NCBI GenBank assembly: GCA_018993155.1
Contig: JAGKSX010000043.1
Coordinates: 1-45,268, forward strand
DNA from: Hydrogenophaga sp.
GTDB lineage: Bacteria > Pseudomonadota > Gammaproteobacteria > Burkholderiales > Burkholderiaceae_C
Length of the DNA: 45,268 nucleotides
Direction: 5' to 3'
Notes under the pieces: generated by a model
What the model saw: the letters and a program-made list of their open reading frames with translations, nothing else
Database searches by the model: none
What the model was told of the DNA's origin: nothing
Position numbers and translations under genes: made by a program
Shown: positions 33,341 through 42,384 of the stretch, one piece after another
How the letters are laid out: the number at the start of each line of letters is the position of its first letter
Position numbering within the stretch: the first letter of the stretch is position 1

Positions 33341-34446
33341 TGGCGCGGCCCTACAACTTCTCCGCCGGCCCGGCGGCCATGCCCGCCGAGGTGCTGCAGC
33401 AGGCAGCGGCCGAAATGCTCGACTGGCACGGCAGCGGCATGAGCGTGATGGAAATGAGCCATCGCGGGCAGGAGTTCGGCGCCATCCTCAAGGCCGCCGA
33501 AGCCGACCTGCGCGAGCTGCTCGCCGTGCCGGAGCACTTCCGCATCCTCTTCATGCAGGGCGGTGGCCTGGCCGAAAACGCCATCGTGCCGCTGAACCTG
33601 TCGCGCGGCGAAACGGTCGACTTCGTGGTCACCGGCAGCTGGAGCCAGAAGTCGCTGAAGGAAGCGCGCCGCTACTGCGACGCGCGCGTGGCCGCCAGCA
33701 ACGAAGCCGACCACCACACCACCCTGCCTGCGCCAGCGACCTGGCAGCTCGACCGCAGCGCGCGCTACGTGCACCTGTGCAGCAACGAGACCATCAACGG
33801 CGTGGAAGTGCACGAGTTGCCCGACCTGAAGGCCCTCGGATCCGATGTCCCGCTGGCCATTGATTTCTCTTCCCACGTGGCCTCGCGGCCGGTGGACTGG
33901 TCGCGCGTGGGCCTGGCCTTCGGCGGCGCCCAGAAGAACCTGGGGCCGGCCGGCCTCACGCTCGTGGTGGTCCGCGAAGACCTGCTGGGGCACGCCCTGA
34001 AAACCTGCCCCAGCGCGTTCGACTACAAGACCGTGGCCGACAACCACTCCATGTACAACACGCCGCCGACCTTCGCCATCTACATGGCCGGCCTCACCTT
34101 CCAATGGCTCAAGCGCCAGACCGAAGGCAACCTGAGCGGCGTGGCGGCCATGGAGGCGCGCAACATCGCCAAGGCCGAGTTGCTGTACGGCTTCATCGAC
34201 CAGTCAGACTTCTACAGCAACAAGGTCGCCAAGGACTGCCGTTCCCGCATGAACGTGCCTTTCTTCCTGCGCGACGAGTCGCGCAACGAGGCCTTCCTCG
34301 CGGGCGCCAAGGCGGCCGGCCTGCTGCAGCTCAAGGGCCACAAGTCCGTGGGCGGCATGCGCGCCAGCATCTACAACGCCATGCCGATGGAAGGCGTGCG
34401 CGCCTTGGTGGCCTACATGCGCCAATTCGAACAAACACAGGCCTGA
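33340..34446 (+). CDS. serC: Phosphoserine aminotransferase
   Basis: A 368-residue class V PLP aminotransferase converting 3-phosphohydroxypyruvate to phosphoserine (and serving pyridoxal phosphate synthesis). The PLP-lysine is Lys199 in [11 protein letters not shown]; the start [11 protein letters not shown] and the late [14 protein letters not shown] are family hallmarks. The ATG at 33340 overlaps the gyrA stop by one base (TGATG); a GTG at 33337 would add one residue. It begins an amino-acid block with pheA, tyrA and aroA. Confidence 0.96.
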   Translation: MARPYNFSAGPAAMPAEVLQQAAAEMLDWHGSGMSVMEMSHRGQEFGAILKAAEADLRELLAVPEHFRILFMQGGGLAENAIVPLNLSRGETVDFVVTGSWSQKSLKEARRYCDARVAASNEADHHTTLPAPATWQLDRSARYVHLCSNETINGVEVHELPDLKALGSDVPLAIDFSSHVASRPVDWSRVGLAFGGAQKNLGPAGLTLVVVREDLLGHALKTCPSAFDYKTVADNHSMYNTPPTFAIYMAGLTFQWLKRQTEGNLSGVAAMEARNIAKAELLYGFIDQSDFYSNKVAKDCRSRMNVPFFLRDESRNEAFLAGAKAAGLLQLKGHKSVGGMRASIYNAMPMEGVRALVAYMRQFEQTQA

Positions 34447-34450
34447 ACCG

Positions 34451-35548
34451 ATGACCCTCCCCTCACAGTCCGAAGCCCTGGGTACCCTGCGCGTGCAGAT
34501 CGATGCGCTGGACCAGCAGTTGCTGGCCCTGCTCAACCAACGCGCTCGCGTGGCCGAACAGGTCGGCGACATCAAGCGCGCGGAGGGCTCGCCCTTTTTC
34601 CGGCCGGACCGCGTCGCGCAAGTCATCGAGAAGATCCAGGGCGCCAACCAGGGACCGTTGCTGAACCAGCACGTGGCCTCGATCTGGCGCGAGATCATGT
34701 CCGCCTGCCTGGCGCTGGAGGCGCCGCAGCGCGTGGCCGTGCTCGGTCCGCAGGGCACCTTCTGCGAACAGGCGGCGATCGAATTCTTCGGTGGCGCGGC
34801 CAACCTGATCTACTGCGCCAACTTCGACGAGGTGTTCCACGCCACCGCGGCCGGCACGGCGCAGTTCGGCGTCGTGGGCATGGAGAACTCCACCGAAGGC
34901 GTGGTGGCGCGTTCGCTGGACCTGTTCCTGCGCTCGCCCGTGCACGTGGTGGGCGAAGTCAGCCTGCTGATCCGCCACAACCTGCTGCGCCAGGTCAATC
35001 ACCTGGATGGCATCGAAGTCGTCATGGCCCACCCGCAGGCCCTGGCCCAGTGCCAGAACTGGCTCACGCAACACCTGCCGAACGCCGAACGCCGCGCGGT
35101 CTCCAGCAACGCCGAAGGCGCGCGGCTGGCGGCGGAGAATCCGGCCTGGGCCGGCCTGGCCAGCGAGCGCGCCGCCGCCCAGTTCGGGCTGCACATCGTG
35201 GCGCACGCCATTCAGGACGAGGCCTACAACCGCACTCGCTTTGCCGTGATCTCGCTGCCGCAGACCCTGGCCATGCCGCCTGCTTCGGGACGCGATTGCA
35301 CCAGCCTGGTGGTGTCGGTACCCAACCGCCCTGGTGCCGTGCACGACCTGCTGGTGCCGCTGAAGAACAACGGCGTGTCCATGACGCGCTTCGAGTCGCG
35401 CCCGGCCAAGTCGGGCCAGTGGGAGTACTACTTCTACATCGACATCGCGGGCCACCCGTCGCAGCCGCACGTGGCCGCCGCGCTGGAGGAACTCAAAGGT
35501 CTCTGCGCCTTCTACAAGGTGCTGGGCGCATACCCGGTGAGCGAATGA
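34451..35548 (+). CDS. pheA: Bifunctional chorismate mutase/prephenate dehydratase
   Basis: A 365-residue P-protein. An AroQ-type chorismate mutase (about 1-90, LRVQIDALDQQLLALLNQRARVAEQVG) is followed by a prephenate dehydratase (about 93-270, VAVLGPQGTFCEQAA, GVVGMENSTEGVV, NRTRF) and a C-terminal ACT domain (about 280-360, SLVVSVPNRPGAVHDLL, TRFESRP), the phenylalanine feedback site. It makes phenylpyruvate for phenylalanine. It lies 4 nt after serC and overlaps tyrA by ATGA. Confidence 0.96.
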   Translation: MTLPSQSEALGTLRVQIDALDQQLLALLNQRARVAEQVGDIKRAEGSPFFRPDRVAQVIEKIQGANQGPLLNQHVASIWREIMSACLALEAPQRVAVLGPQGTFCEQAAIEFFGGAANLIYCANFDEVFHATAAGTAQFGVVGMENSTEGVVARSLDLFLRSPVHVVGEVSLLIRHNLLRQVNHLDGIEVVMAHPQALAQCQNWLTQHLPNAERRAVSSNAEGARLAAENPAWAGLASERAAAQFGLHIVAHAIQDEAYNRTRFAVISLPQTLAMPPASGRDCTSLVVSVPNRPGAVHDLLVPLKNNGVSMTRFESRPAKSGQWEYYFYIDIAGHPSQPHVAAALEELKGLCAFYKVLGAYPVSE

Positions 35549-36426
35549 TGTTTGAACAACTGGGACTGATCGGCTGCGGCATGATGGGCGGCTCCTTCGC
35601 GCTGGCGCTCAAGCGCGCCGGGCTGGTCAAGCGCGTCGTGGGCTACAGCAAGTCGCCCTCCACCACCGAACGCGCGCGCCAGCTGGGCGTGATCGACGTC
35701 GAGGCCCCGTCGGCGCTGCTGGCGGTCTCGGGCGCCGATCTCGTGCTGCTCGCGGTGCCGGTCTCGGCCACCGAAGCCACCTTCAAAGCCATCCGCCACC
35801 TGGTGCGCGGCAACGTGTTGATCATGGACGTGGGCTCGACCAAGCGCGAGGTGATCGACGCCGCGCGCCGTGTGCTGAAGGACCAGGTCGGTGTCTTCGT
35901 TCCCGCGCACCCGATCGCCGGCAAGGAAGTCGCGGGTGTCGAACACGCCGACGCGGACCTGTACCACGGCCGCCAGGTCATCCTCACCCCGATCGAACGC
36001 ACCCTGACCGCCCAGCTCGAGAAGGCCAGCCAGCTCTGGACCGCGCTCGGTTGCCACGTCAAGCAGATGTCGCCGGAAGCGCACGATGCGGCCTATGCCG
36101 CCGTCAGCCACCTTCCGCACATGGTGGCGTTCGCCTTGATGAACGCCATCCAGGGCCAGTCGGATGGGCCGGATTTCCTCTCGCTGGCCGGCCCGGGCTT
36201 TCGCGACTTCAGCCGCATCGCGGCCAGCGACCCGGCGATGTGGCGCGACGTACTCATGTCCAACCGCGAAGAGTTGCTGGCACAGTCGCGCCATTTCCAG
36301 CGCGCGCTGCACGCCCTGGAGACCGCCATCAATGCCGGCAACCCCGACGCCCTCGAAGCCTTGATCGAACAGGCCAGCAGCGCGCGCGCGCGCTGGCGCA
36401 TGACCGCCGTCAAGCCCCGCAGCTGA
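35545..36426 (+). CDS. tyrA: Prephenate/arogenate dehydrogenase
   Basis: A 293-residue TyrA oxidising prephenate (or arogenate) toward tyrosine with NAD(P). The N-terminal nucleotide-binding [17 protein letters not shown], the VGSTKRE segment, the [15 protein letters not shown] motif with the catalytic His, and [11 protein letters not shown] are typical. It has no fused chorismate mutase or ACT domain. The usual Burkholderiales hisC gene is absent between pheA and tyrA here. The start may be either of two ATGs (35545 or 35548). Confidence 0.93.
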   Translation: MMFEQLGLIGCGMMGGSFALALKRAGLVKRVVGYSKSPSTTERARQLGVIDVEAPSALLAVSGADLVLLAVPVSATEATFKAIRHLVRGNVLIMDVGSTKREVIDAARRVLKDQVGVFVPAHPIAGKEVAGVEHADADLYHGRQVILTPIERTLTAQLEKASQLWTALGCHVKQMSPEAHDAAYAAVSHLPHMVAFALMNAIQGQSDGPDFLSLAGPGFRDFSRIAASDPAMWRDVLMSNREELLAQSRHFQRALHALETAINAGNPDALEALIEQASSARARWRMTAVKPRS

Positions 36427-36461
36427 GCGGCGCCCCGGGCGACGCTTCCTCACCTTCGCGC

Positions 36462-38513
36462 ATGTTTGCCATTTCCCACCTCGACATCCCGCCGCTGGCG
36501 AGCGCCGGCGGCACCGTGCGCCTGCCCGGCTCCAAGAGCATTTCCAACCGCGTGCTGCTGCTCGCCGCGCTCAGCGTGGGGCACACCGACATCGCCGACC
36601 TGCTCGACTCCGACGACACGCAGGTGATGCTCAAGGCCCTGGCCGCGCTGGGCTGCCGCATCGAATCGCAGCCCGACGGCGCCCTGCGCGTGCATGGCCT
36701 GGGCGGCGCCCTGCCCGTGCCCCAGACCAAATTGTTCCTGGGCAACGCCGGCACCGCGATGCGGCCCCTCACCGCCTCGCTGGCCCTGCTGGCCACCCGC
36801 CATGGCGGTATCTTCGAACTCGGCGGCGTCCCGCGCATGCACGAGCGCCCCATCGGCGACCTGGTCGATGCGTTGCGGCAGCTCGGCTGCCCCGTGGCCT
36901 GCCTCGCCAACGAAGGCTACCCCCCCCTGAAGCTCGGCGACGGTCAGACCCACGCCCTGCGGCTGGACCAGCCCATCCGCGTGCGTGGCGACGTGTCCAG
37001 CCAATTCCTCACCGCCCTGCTGCTCGCCCTGCCCCTGGTGGCGCAGGAGCGCGACATCGCCATCGACGTGGTGGGTGAACTCATCTCGCGGCCCTACATC
37101 GAGATCACGCTCAACCTGCTGGAGCGCTTCGGCGTGGTCGTGCGGCGCGACGGCTGGCAGCGCTTCACCATCCCCGCCGGCAGCCGCTACCAGTCGCCCG
37201 GCCGCATCGCGGTCGAAGGCGATGCCTCTTCCGCCAGCTATTTCATCGCCCTGGGTGCCCTCGCACCCGCCACGCCTGGCACCGACGGCATCACCATCGA
37301 GGGCGTCGGCCTGTCGTCCATCCAGGGCGACATCCGCTTCGTCGAAGCCGCCCGCCTCATGGGCGCCAAGGTCTCGGGCGAAGCCAACCGCCTGCACATC
37401 CAGCGCGGGGCCTGGCCACTCAAGGCCGTGGACCTGGACTGCAACCACATCCCCGATGCCGCCATGACGCTGGCGGCCATGGCCCTGTACGCCGACGGCA
37501 CCACCACGCTGCGCAACATCGCCAGCTGGCGCGTCAAGGAAACCGACCGCATCGCCGCCATGGCCAAGGAGTGCCGCAAACTCGGTGCGACGGTGGAGGA
37601 AGGCGAGGATTTCATCCGCATCACGCCGCCCGCCCGCCCGCAAGACTGGCGAGCGGCGTCGATCCACACCTACGACGACCACCGCGTCGCCATGTGTTTT
37701 TCGCTCGCCGCGTTCAACCCGGCGAAGCTGCCGGTGCGCATCGAAGACCCCAAGTGCGTCGCCAAGACCTTCCCGGACTACTTCGAAACCCTGTTCCAGG
37801 TCTGCACCACGCCCAGGGAGCACATCCCGGTGATCTGCGTGGATGGCCCAACCGCCTCCGGCAAGGGCACCCTCTCGGCCGAGGTGGCCGAACAGCTTGG
37901 GTACCACCTGCTGGATTCGGGGGTGTTGTACCGCCTGGTCGGGCTGGCGGCGGAAAGAGCCGGCCTGTCCACTGCCGAGCCCGACCTGAAGGATCCCGAA
38001 CACGCGCGCCGCCTGGGCGAGCTCGCCGCCGGCCTGCAGGTGCGCTTCGAAGGCCTGCGCACCCTGTTCGAGGGCCAGGACGTGACCGAGGACCTGCGCA
38101 GCGAAACCGCTGGCATGGCGGCTTCCCGGGTCTCGTCCGTGCCCGCCGTGCGGGAGGCCCTGCTGGGCCTGCAGCACGCCTTTCGCCAGCTGCCCGGCCT
38201 GGTGGCCGATGGCCGCGACATGGGCACGGTGATCTTCCCGGACGCTCAGCTGAAGGTGTTCCTCACCGCCAGCGCCGAGCAGCGCGCCGCGCGGCGCCAT
38301 AAGCAGTTGATTTCAAAGGGAATTGCTGCTAACATCGACAGTCTTTTGGCAGACCTGAAAGCGCGTGATCTGAGGGACACCTCCCGCACACACGCCCCTC
38401 TCAAGCCCGCCGAAGACGCCTTGGAACTGGACAACTCCGGCATGGACATCGAGCAATCGGTGCAGCAGGTGTTGACCTGGTGGCAAGGCAAAACGGCGTT
38501 CTCGGGCAACTGA
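36462..38513 (+). CDS. aroA-cmk: Bifunctional EPSP synthase/cytidylate kinase fusion
   Basis: A 683-residue fusion. Residues 1 to about 445 are 5-enolpyruvylshikimate-3-phosphate synthase ([31 protein letters not shown], the class I glyphosate-sensitive form; [30 protein letters not shown]), step six of the shikimate pathway. Residues about 455-683 are cytidylate kinase (Walker [10 protein letters not shown] at 462-470, [22 protein letters not shown]), making CDP/dCDP. A linker of about 10 residues (TTPREH) joins them with no stop or frameshift. In most bacteria these are separate but adjacent genes; the fusion is also seen in other Burkholderiales annotations. It lies 35 nt after tyrA. Confidence 0.95.
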   Translation: MFAISHLDIPPLASAGGTVRLPGSKSISNRVLLLAALSVGHTDIADLLDSDDTQVMLKALAALGCRIESQPDGALRVHGLGGALPVPQTKLFLGNAGTAMRPLTASLALLATRHGGIFELGGVPRMHERPIGDLVDALRQLGCPVACLANEGYPPLKLGDGQTHALRLDQPIRVRGDVSSQFLTALLLALPLVAQERDIAIDVVGELISRPYIEITLNLLERFGVVVRRDGWQRFTIPAGSRYQSPGRIAVEGDASSASYFIALGALAPATPGTDGITIEGVGLSSIQGDIRFVEAARLMGAKVSGEANRLHIQRGAWPLKAVDLDCNHIPDAAMTLAAMALYADGTTTLRNIASWRVKETDRIAAMAKECRKLGATVEEGEDFIRITPPARPQDWRAASIHTYDDHRVAMCFSLAAFNPAKLPVRIEDPKCVAKTFPDYFETLFQVCTTPREHIPVICVDGPTASGKGTLSAEVAEQLGYHLLDSGVLYRLVGLAAERAGLSTAEPDLKDPEHARRLGELAAGLQVRFEGLRTLFEGQDVTEDLRSETAGMAASRVSSVPAVREALLGLQHAFRQLPGLVADGRDMGTVIFPDAQLKVFLTASAEQRAARRHKQLISKGIAANIDSLLADLKARDLRDTSRTHAPLKPAEDALELDNSGMDIEQSVQQVLTWWQGKTAFSGN

Positions 38514-38694
38514 GCGCGCTTCTTGATGGCCCTGACGGCACAGCCGGGCGTTCCCTGCCCGCAGGCCGAAAGGTTCTTTTCACTTAACCCCGCGGTGTCA
38601 CGCACCGCAACGTCAACGCCGCCCACACGTCGCATCCGTTCCAGCCGCATTTCCCGTGGTTGTTGCACCGACGCTGAGTGGTTTAGGAAATTCA
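38514..38694 (+). promoter_or_regulatory. rpsA leader region
   Basis: 181 bp between aroA-cmk and rpsA. It ends with AGGA (38685-38688) ahead of the ATG. Ribosomal protein S1 represses its own leader in characterised bacteria; here I see no clear promoter or the stacked GGA hairpins by eye, so a structured leader is only possible. Confidence 0.3.
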
Positions 38695-40380
38695 ATGTCT
38701 GAATCTTTTGCCGCCCTGTTTGAAGAGTCCCTGAAACGCGCCGAAATGCGCTCGGGCGAAGTCATCACCGCCGAGGTCGTGCGCATCGAGCACAACCACG
38801 TGGTGGTCAACGCTGGCCTGAAGTCGGAAGCCTACGTGCCTCTGGCCGAATTCAAGAACGACCAGGGCGAACTCGAAGTGCAGGTCGGTGACTTCGTCTC
38901 CGTCGCCATCGACTCCGTGGAAAACGGCTTCGGCGACACCCTGCTCTCGCGCGACAAGGCCAAGCGCCTGGCTTCCTGGATGTCGCTGGAAAAAGCGCTC
39001 GAATCCGGCGAATTCGTCACCGGCACGACCTCCAGCAAGGTCAAGGGCGGCCTCAAGGTCATGGTCAACGGCATCAGCGCCTTCCTGCCGGGCTCGCTGG
39101 TCGACAGCCGTCCGACCAAGGACCTGACCCCGTACGAAAACAAGACCCTGGAATTCAAGGTCATCAAGCTCGACCGCAAGCGCAACAACGTGGTGCTGAG
39201 CCGCCGCGCCGTGGTGGAAGCCTCCATGGGCGAAGAGCGCGCCAAGCTGATGGACACCCTGAAGGAAGGCGCCATCGTGCACGGCGTGGTCAAGAACATC
39301 ACCGAGTACGGTGCGTTCGTGGACCTCGGCGGCATCGACGGCCTGCTGCACATCACCGACATGGCATGGCGCCGCGTGCGCCATCCGAGCGAAGTGGTCA
39401 CGGCTGGTCAGGAAATCACCGCCAAGATCCTCAAGTTCGACACCGAGAAGCACCGCGTCTCGCTGGGCCTCAAGCAGATGGGCGACGACCCGTGGATGGG
39501 CGTTTCGCGCCGCTACCCGCAAGGCACCCGCATGTTCGGCAAGATCACCAACATCGCCGACTACGGCGCGTTCGTGGAACTCGAGCCTGGCATCGAAGGC
39601 CTGGTGCACGTCTCCGAAATGGACTGGACCAACAAGAACGTGGCCCCGTCCAAGCTGGTGTCGCTGGGCGACGAAGTCGAAGTCATGGTGCTCGACATCG
39701 ACGAAGACAAGCGCCGCATCTCGCTGGGCATGAAGCAGTGCCGCGCCAACCCCTGGCACGAGTTCGCCGAACAGACCAAGCGCGGTGACCGCGTCAAGGG
39801 TCCGATCAAGTCGATCACCGACTTCGGCGTGTTCGTCGGCCTGGCCGCCGGCATCGACGGCCTGGTGCACCTGTCCGACCTGTCCTGGAACGAGCCCGGC
39901 GAAGCCGCCGTGCGCAACTACAAGAAGGGCCAGGAAGTCGAAGCGATCGTGCTGGCCATCGACGTGGAGCGCGAGCGCATCTCCCTGGGCATCAAGCAGC
40001 TCGACGGCGACCCGTTCACCACCTTCGTGTCGGTGAACGACAAGGGCTCCATCGTGACCGGCAAGGTCAAGACCGTGGATGCCAAGGGTGCCGAGATCGA
40101 TCTGGGCGAAGACGTGCTGGGTTACCTGCGCGCCAGCGAAATCAGCCGTGACCGCGTGGAAGATGCGCGCAACGTGCTCAAGGAAGGCGACGAAGTCAAC
40201 GCCGTGGTGGTGAACGTGGATCGCAAGACCCGCAACATCCAGCTGTCGATCAAGGCCAAGGACGCCGCCGATCAGCAGGAAGCCATGGCCAACCTGAGCC
40301 AGCAGTCTTCCCGCGAAAACGCCGGCACGACCAGCCTGGGCGCCCTGCTGCGCGCCAAGCTGGACAACAACCAGAACTGA
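38695..40380 (+). CDS. rpsA: 30S ribosomal protein S1
   Basis: A 561-residue S1 with six tandem S1/OB domains, starting at about residues 20, 106, 192, 277, 364 and 451; later repeats contain [45 protein letters not shown] and [24 protein letters not shown]1 binds mRNA and helps initiation on structured or leader-poor messages. The ATG has AGGA 7 nt upstream. It is followed by ihfB, as in most proteobacteria. Confidence 0.97.
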   Translation: MSESFAALFEESLKRAEMRSGEVITAEVVRIEHNHVVVNAGLKSEAYVPLAEFKNDQGELEVQVGDFVSVAIDSVENGFGDTLLSRDKAKRLASWMSLEKALESGEFVTGTTSSKVKGGLKVMVNGISAFLPGSLVDSRPTKDLTPYENKTLEFKVIKLDRKRNNVVLSRRAVVEASMGEERAKLMDTLKEGAIVHGVVKNITEYGAFVDLGGIDGLLHITDMAWRRVRHPSEVVTAGQEITAKILKFDTEKHRVSLGLKQMGDDPWMGVSRRYPQGTRMFGKITNIADYGAFVELEPGIEGLVHVSEMDWTNKNVAPSKLVSLGDEVEVMVLDIDEDKRRISLGMKQCRANPWHEFAEQTKRGDRVKGPIKSITDFGVFVGLAAGIDGLVHLSDLSWNEPGEAAVRNYKKGQEVEAIVLAIDVERERISLGIKQLDGDPFTTFVSVNDKGSIVTGKVKTVDAKGAEIDLGEDVLGYLRASEISRDRVEDARNVLKEGDEVNAVVVNVDRKTRNIQLSIKAKDAADQQEAMANLSQQSSRENAGTTSLGALLRAKLDNNQN

Positions 40381-40395
40381 AGCGAAACCGGTTCG

Positions 40396-40442
40396 GCGCC
40401 GGGTGAGCCCCCCGCCCGCAAGGGCGGCCACTTGCCCGGCGC
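40396..40442. repeat. Nested hairpin between rpsA and ihfB
   Basis: Outer arms GCGCCGGG (40396-40403) and CCCGGCGC (40435-40442) enclose a second stem CCGCCC (40412-40417)/GGGCGG (40422-40427) with a GCAA tetraloop. There is no U run, so it may attenuate or stabilise the rpsA message rather than terminate. Confidence 0.55.
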
Positions 40443-40472
40443 TGTCCCCTCAACGCCCCCACTCCATTCGAC

Positions 40473-40793
40473 ATGACCCGAAGCGACCTCGTTGAAGCTC
40501 TGGCCAGCCGTTTCGGCCAACTCACCCACCGCGATGCCGAGTTCGCCGTCAAGGCGATCCTGGACGCCATGGGCGAAGCCTTGGTGAAGGGCCATCGCAT
40601 CGAGATCCGGGGTTTTGGCAGCTTCTCCGTCAACCGGCGTTCACCTCGCATCGGGCGCAACCCGCGCTCCGGTGAGAGCGTGATGATTCCCGAGAAACGG
40701 GTGCCGCACTTCAAGCCGGGCAAGGCCCTGCGCGAAGAGGTGGACAAGAAGACCGCCGAGATTCTGGGCCGCGAAACCCAGAAGCGGGCCTGA
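40473..40793 (+). CDS. ihfB: Integration host factor subunit beta
   Basis: A 106-residue HU/IHF-family DNA-bending protein: [32 protein letters not shown], the conserved [23 protein letters not shown] arm with its intercalating Pro region, and [12 protein letters not shown]. The beta subunit is recognised by [10 protein letters not shown] and by its place after rpsA. It pairs with IhfA (not in the window) and, notably, IHF is the usual DNA-bending helper at sigma54 promoters such as that of glnA. No obvious Shine-Dalgarno sequence precedes its ATG. Confidence 0.95.
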   Translation: MTRSDLVEALASRFGQLTHRDAEFAVKAILDAMGEALVKGHRIEIRGFGSFSVNRRSPRIGRNPRSGESVMIPEKRVPHFKPGKALREEVDKKTAEILGRETQKRA

Positions 40794-40808
40794 CACAGGG
40801 CTGCTCGC

Positions 40809-40814
40809 TACAAT
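40809..40814 (+). promoter_or_regulatory. Candidate -10 of lapA-lapB
   Basis: TACAAT, 23 nt upstream of the lapA GTG, with an AAGGGG ribosome site between. A -35 at normal spacing is not evident. Confidence 0.4.
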
Positions 40815-40837
40815 CGCCCCACCACAAAGGGGACGAC

Positions 40838-41149
40838 GTGAAATACCTGATGTGGCTGCTCAATGCAGCCATTTTTTTTGTGCTGTTCGCCTTCGCGCTC
40901 AACAACCAGGACAGCGTGACGCTGCACCTGTTCTTCGGTGCGAGCTGGCAGGCCCCCCTGGTGCTGGTGATCCTGGTGGCGCTGGTGATCGGGGTGTTCC
41001 TCGGCGTGGCCGTGATGCTGCCGCTGTGGCTGCGCGCCCGGCGCACCCGCCGCCAGCACGCGTCGGCCTCGGCACTGCACAGCACCGCCTTTGACGGCGA
41101 CACCACCCTGCTCCCTCCCGACCCGATCGACCGCCGGCATGGACTTTGA
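40838..41149 (+). CDS. lapA: LapA-family inner membrane protein
   Basis: A 103-residue LapA (YciS-like) protein with two membrane helices (LMWLLNAAIFFVLFAFALNNQ and PLVLVILVALVIGVFLGVAVML) and a short cytoplasmic tail. It works with LapB in lipopolysaccharide assembly control. The start is GTG at 40838, with AAGGGG 5-6 nt before it. The last 11 nt overlap the start of lapB. Confidence 0.88.
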   Translation: MKYLMWLLNAAIFFVLFAFALNNQDSVTLHLFFGASWQAPLVLVILVALVIGVFLGVAVMLPLWLRARRTRRQHASASALHSTAFDGDTTLLPPDPIDRRHGL

Positions 41150-42284
41150 TTTCACCTGGCTGCTCTGGGGCCTGCCGCTGGCGTTCGCGCTGGGCTGGGC
41201 AGCGTCGCGCTTCGACCTGCGCCAGTGGCGCATGGAAGGCCGCCAGGCGCCCAAAGCCTACTTCCGCGGCCTCAACCACCTGCTCAACGAACAGCAGGAC
41301 CAGGCCATCGACGCCTTCATCGAAGCGGTGCAGGGCGACCCCGACACCGCCGAACTGCACTTCGCCCTGGGCAACCTGTTCCGCCGCCGCGGCGACTACG
41401 ACCGCGCCGTGCGCGTGCACGAGCACCTGCTCTCGCGCGCCGACATCGACCGCAAGGACCGCGACCGCGCCCAGCACGCGCTGGCGCTCGACTTCCTCAA
41501 GGCCGGCCTGCTGGACCGCGCCGAAGCCGCCTTGCACAAGCTCGAAGGCTCGGCGTTCGAGGGCGAGGCCTTGCTGGCGCTGCTGGGCATCTACGAACGC
41601 TCGCGCGACTGGCCCCAGGCCAAGCGGATCGCCCAGCGCCTCGAAGACGCCGAACAGGGCAGTTTCGCCACGCGGCTGGCGCACTACCTGTGCGAAGAGG
41701 CCGACCTTGCTCAGCGTGGGGGCGACGGCGCCAAGGCCCTGCAGCTGCTGAACGAGGCCGTGCAACGCGCCCCGCAGCTGGCGCGCGGCTGGATGGCGCT
41801 GTCGGCCCTGAAGGCGCACACCGGCGACGCCTCAGGCGCGTTCGACGCCCTGGTGCGCATGAACCAGCACGCGCCACAAAGCCTGCCGCTGGCGGCCCGT
41901 GCCCTGGCCGATCTGGCCCGGCAGACCGGCCGCGAGGCCGAAGCCATGAAGCTGCTGCAGGCCAGCCACGAGCGCGCACCGGCGATCGACGTCACCGAAG
42001 CCCTGGCCAGCCTGAGCAGCGGCACCGAGGCTGTGCGTGGCCACTACCTCAGCCACCTCGAGCGCGAACCCTCGCTGGTCATCACCACCCAGTGGATGGC
42101 GGGCGAAACGCTCTCCAGCCCCACCGCGAAGGCCAGCGTGCAGAAGGCGCTGGAACACGCCAGCGCGCCGCTGCGCCGCTACCGCTGCGCGGCTTGCGGC
42201 TTCGAGGCGCGCCAGCATTTCTGGCAGTGCCCGGGCTGCCAGGCCTGGGACAGCTACCCGGCCCGGCGCGTCGAGGAGTTGTGA
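41139..42284 (+). CDS. lapB: Lipopolysaccharide assembly protein LapB (YciM)
   Basis: A 381-residue membrane-anchored protein: one N-terminal helix (FTWLLWGLPLAFALGWAAS), a run of tetratricopeptide repeats (about 60-320; e.g. AELHFALGNLFRRRGDYDRAVRVHE) and a C-terminal rubredoxin-like zinc/iron module with CAACGF and CPGC. LapB controls LpxC proteolysis by FtsH and so balances lipopolysaccharide against phospholipid. It overlaps lapA by 11 nt, and the length is close to the E. coli protein (389). Confidence 0.94.
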   Translation: MDFDFTWLLWGLPLAFALGWAASRFDLRQWRMEGRQAPKAYFRGLNHLLNEQQDQAIDAFIEAVQGDPDTAELHFALGNLFRRRGDYDRAVRVHEHLLSRADIDRKDRDRAQHALALDFLKAGLLDRAEAALHKLEGSAFEGEALLALLGIYERSRDWPQAKRIAQRLEDAEQGSFATRLAHYLCEEADLAQRGGDGAKALQLLNEAVQRAPQLARGWMALSALKAHTGDASGAFDALVRMNQHAPQSLPLAARALADLARQTGREAEAMKLLQASHERAPAIDVTEALASLSSGTEAVRGHYLSHLEREPSLVITTQWMAGETLSSPTAKASVQKALEHASAPLRRYRCAACGFEARQHFWQCPGCQAWDSYPARRVEEL

Positions 42285-42384
42285 CCCCCCCGCGCCGCGC
42301 CTGCGGCGCGTCACCCCCCAGGGGGCAACACCTGCGGCCTGGCAAAGCCAGTTCCGCGGTGTTCTGGAAAAGGCACTTCGCTCG
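42285..42384. repeat. Intergenic structured repeat, copy C
   Basis: The 100 bp between lapB and the convergent oxoprolinase hold stacked inverted repeats: CACCCCCCAGGGGGC, AACACC-tGCGG (42327-42337) pairing with CCGC-GGTGTT (42354-42363), and inside it CTGGC-AAA-GCCAG (42339-42351). It resembles copy A in the CCCCCC/GGGGG core but lacks the 17-mer. Confidence 0.45.

Noticed and set aside
36450-38300. Long antisense open frame over aroA-cmk, and a similar one over ntrC (17633-19252)
   Set aside because: Same codon-bias artefact; no recognisable motif and no ribosome site.
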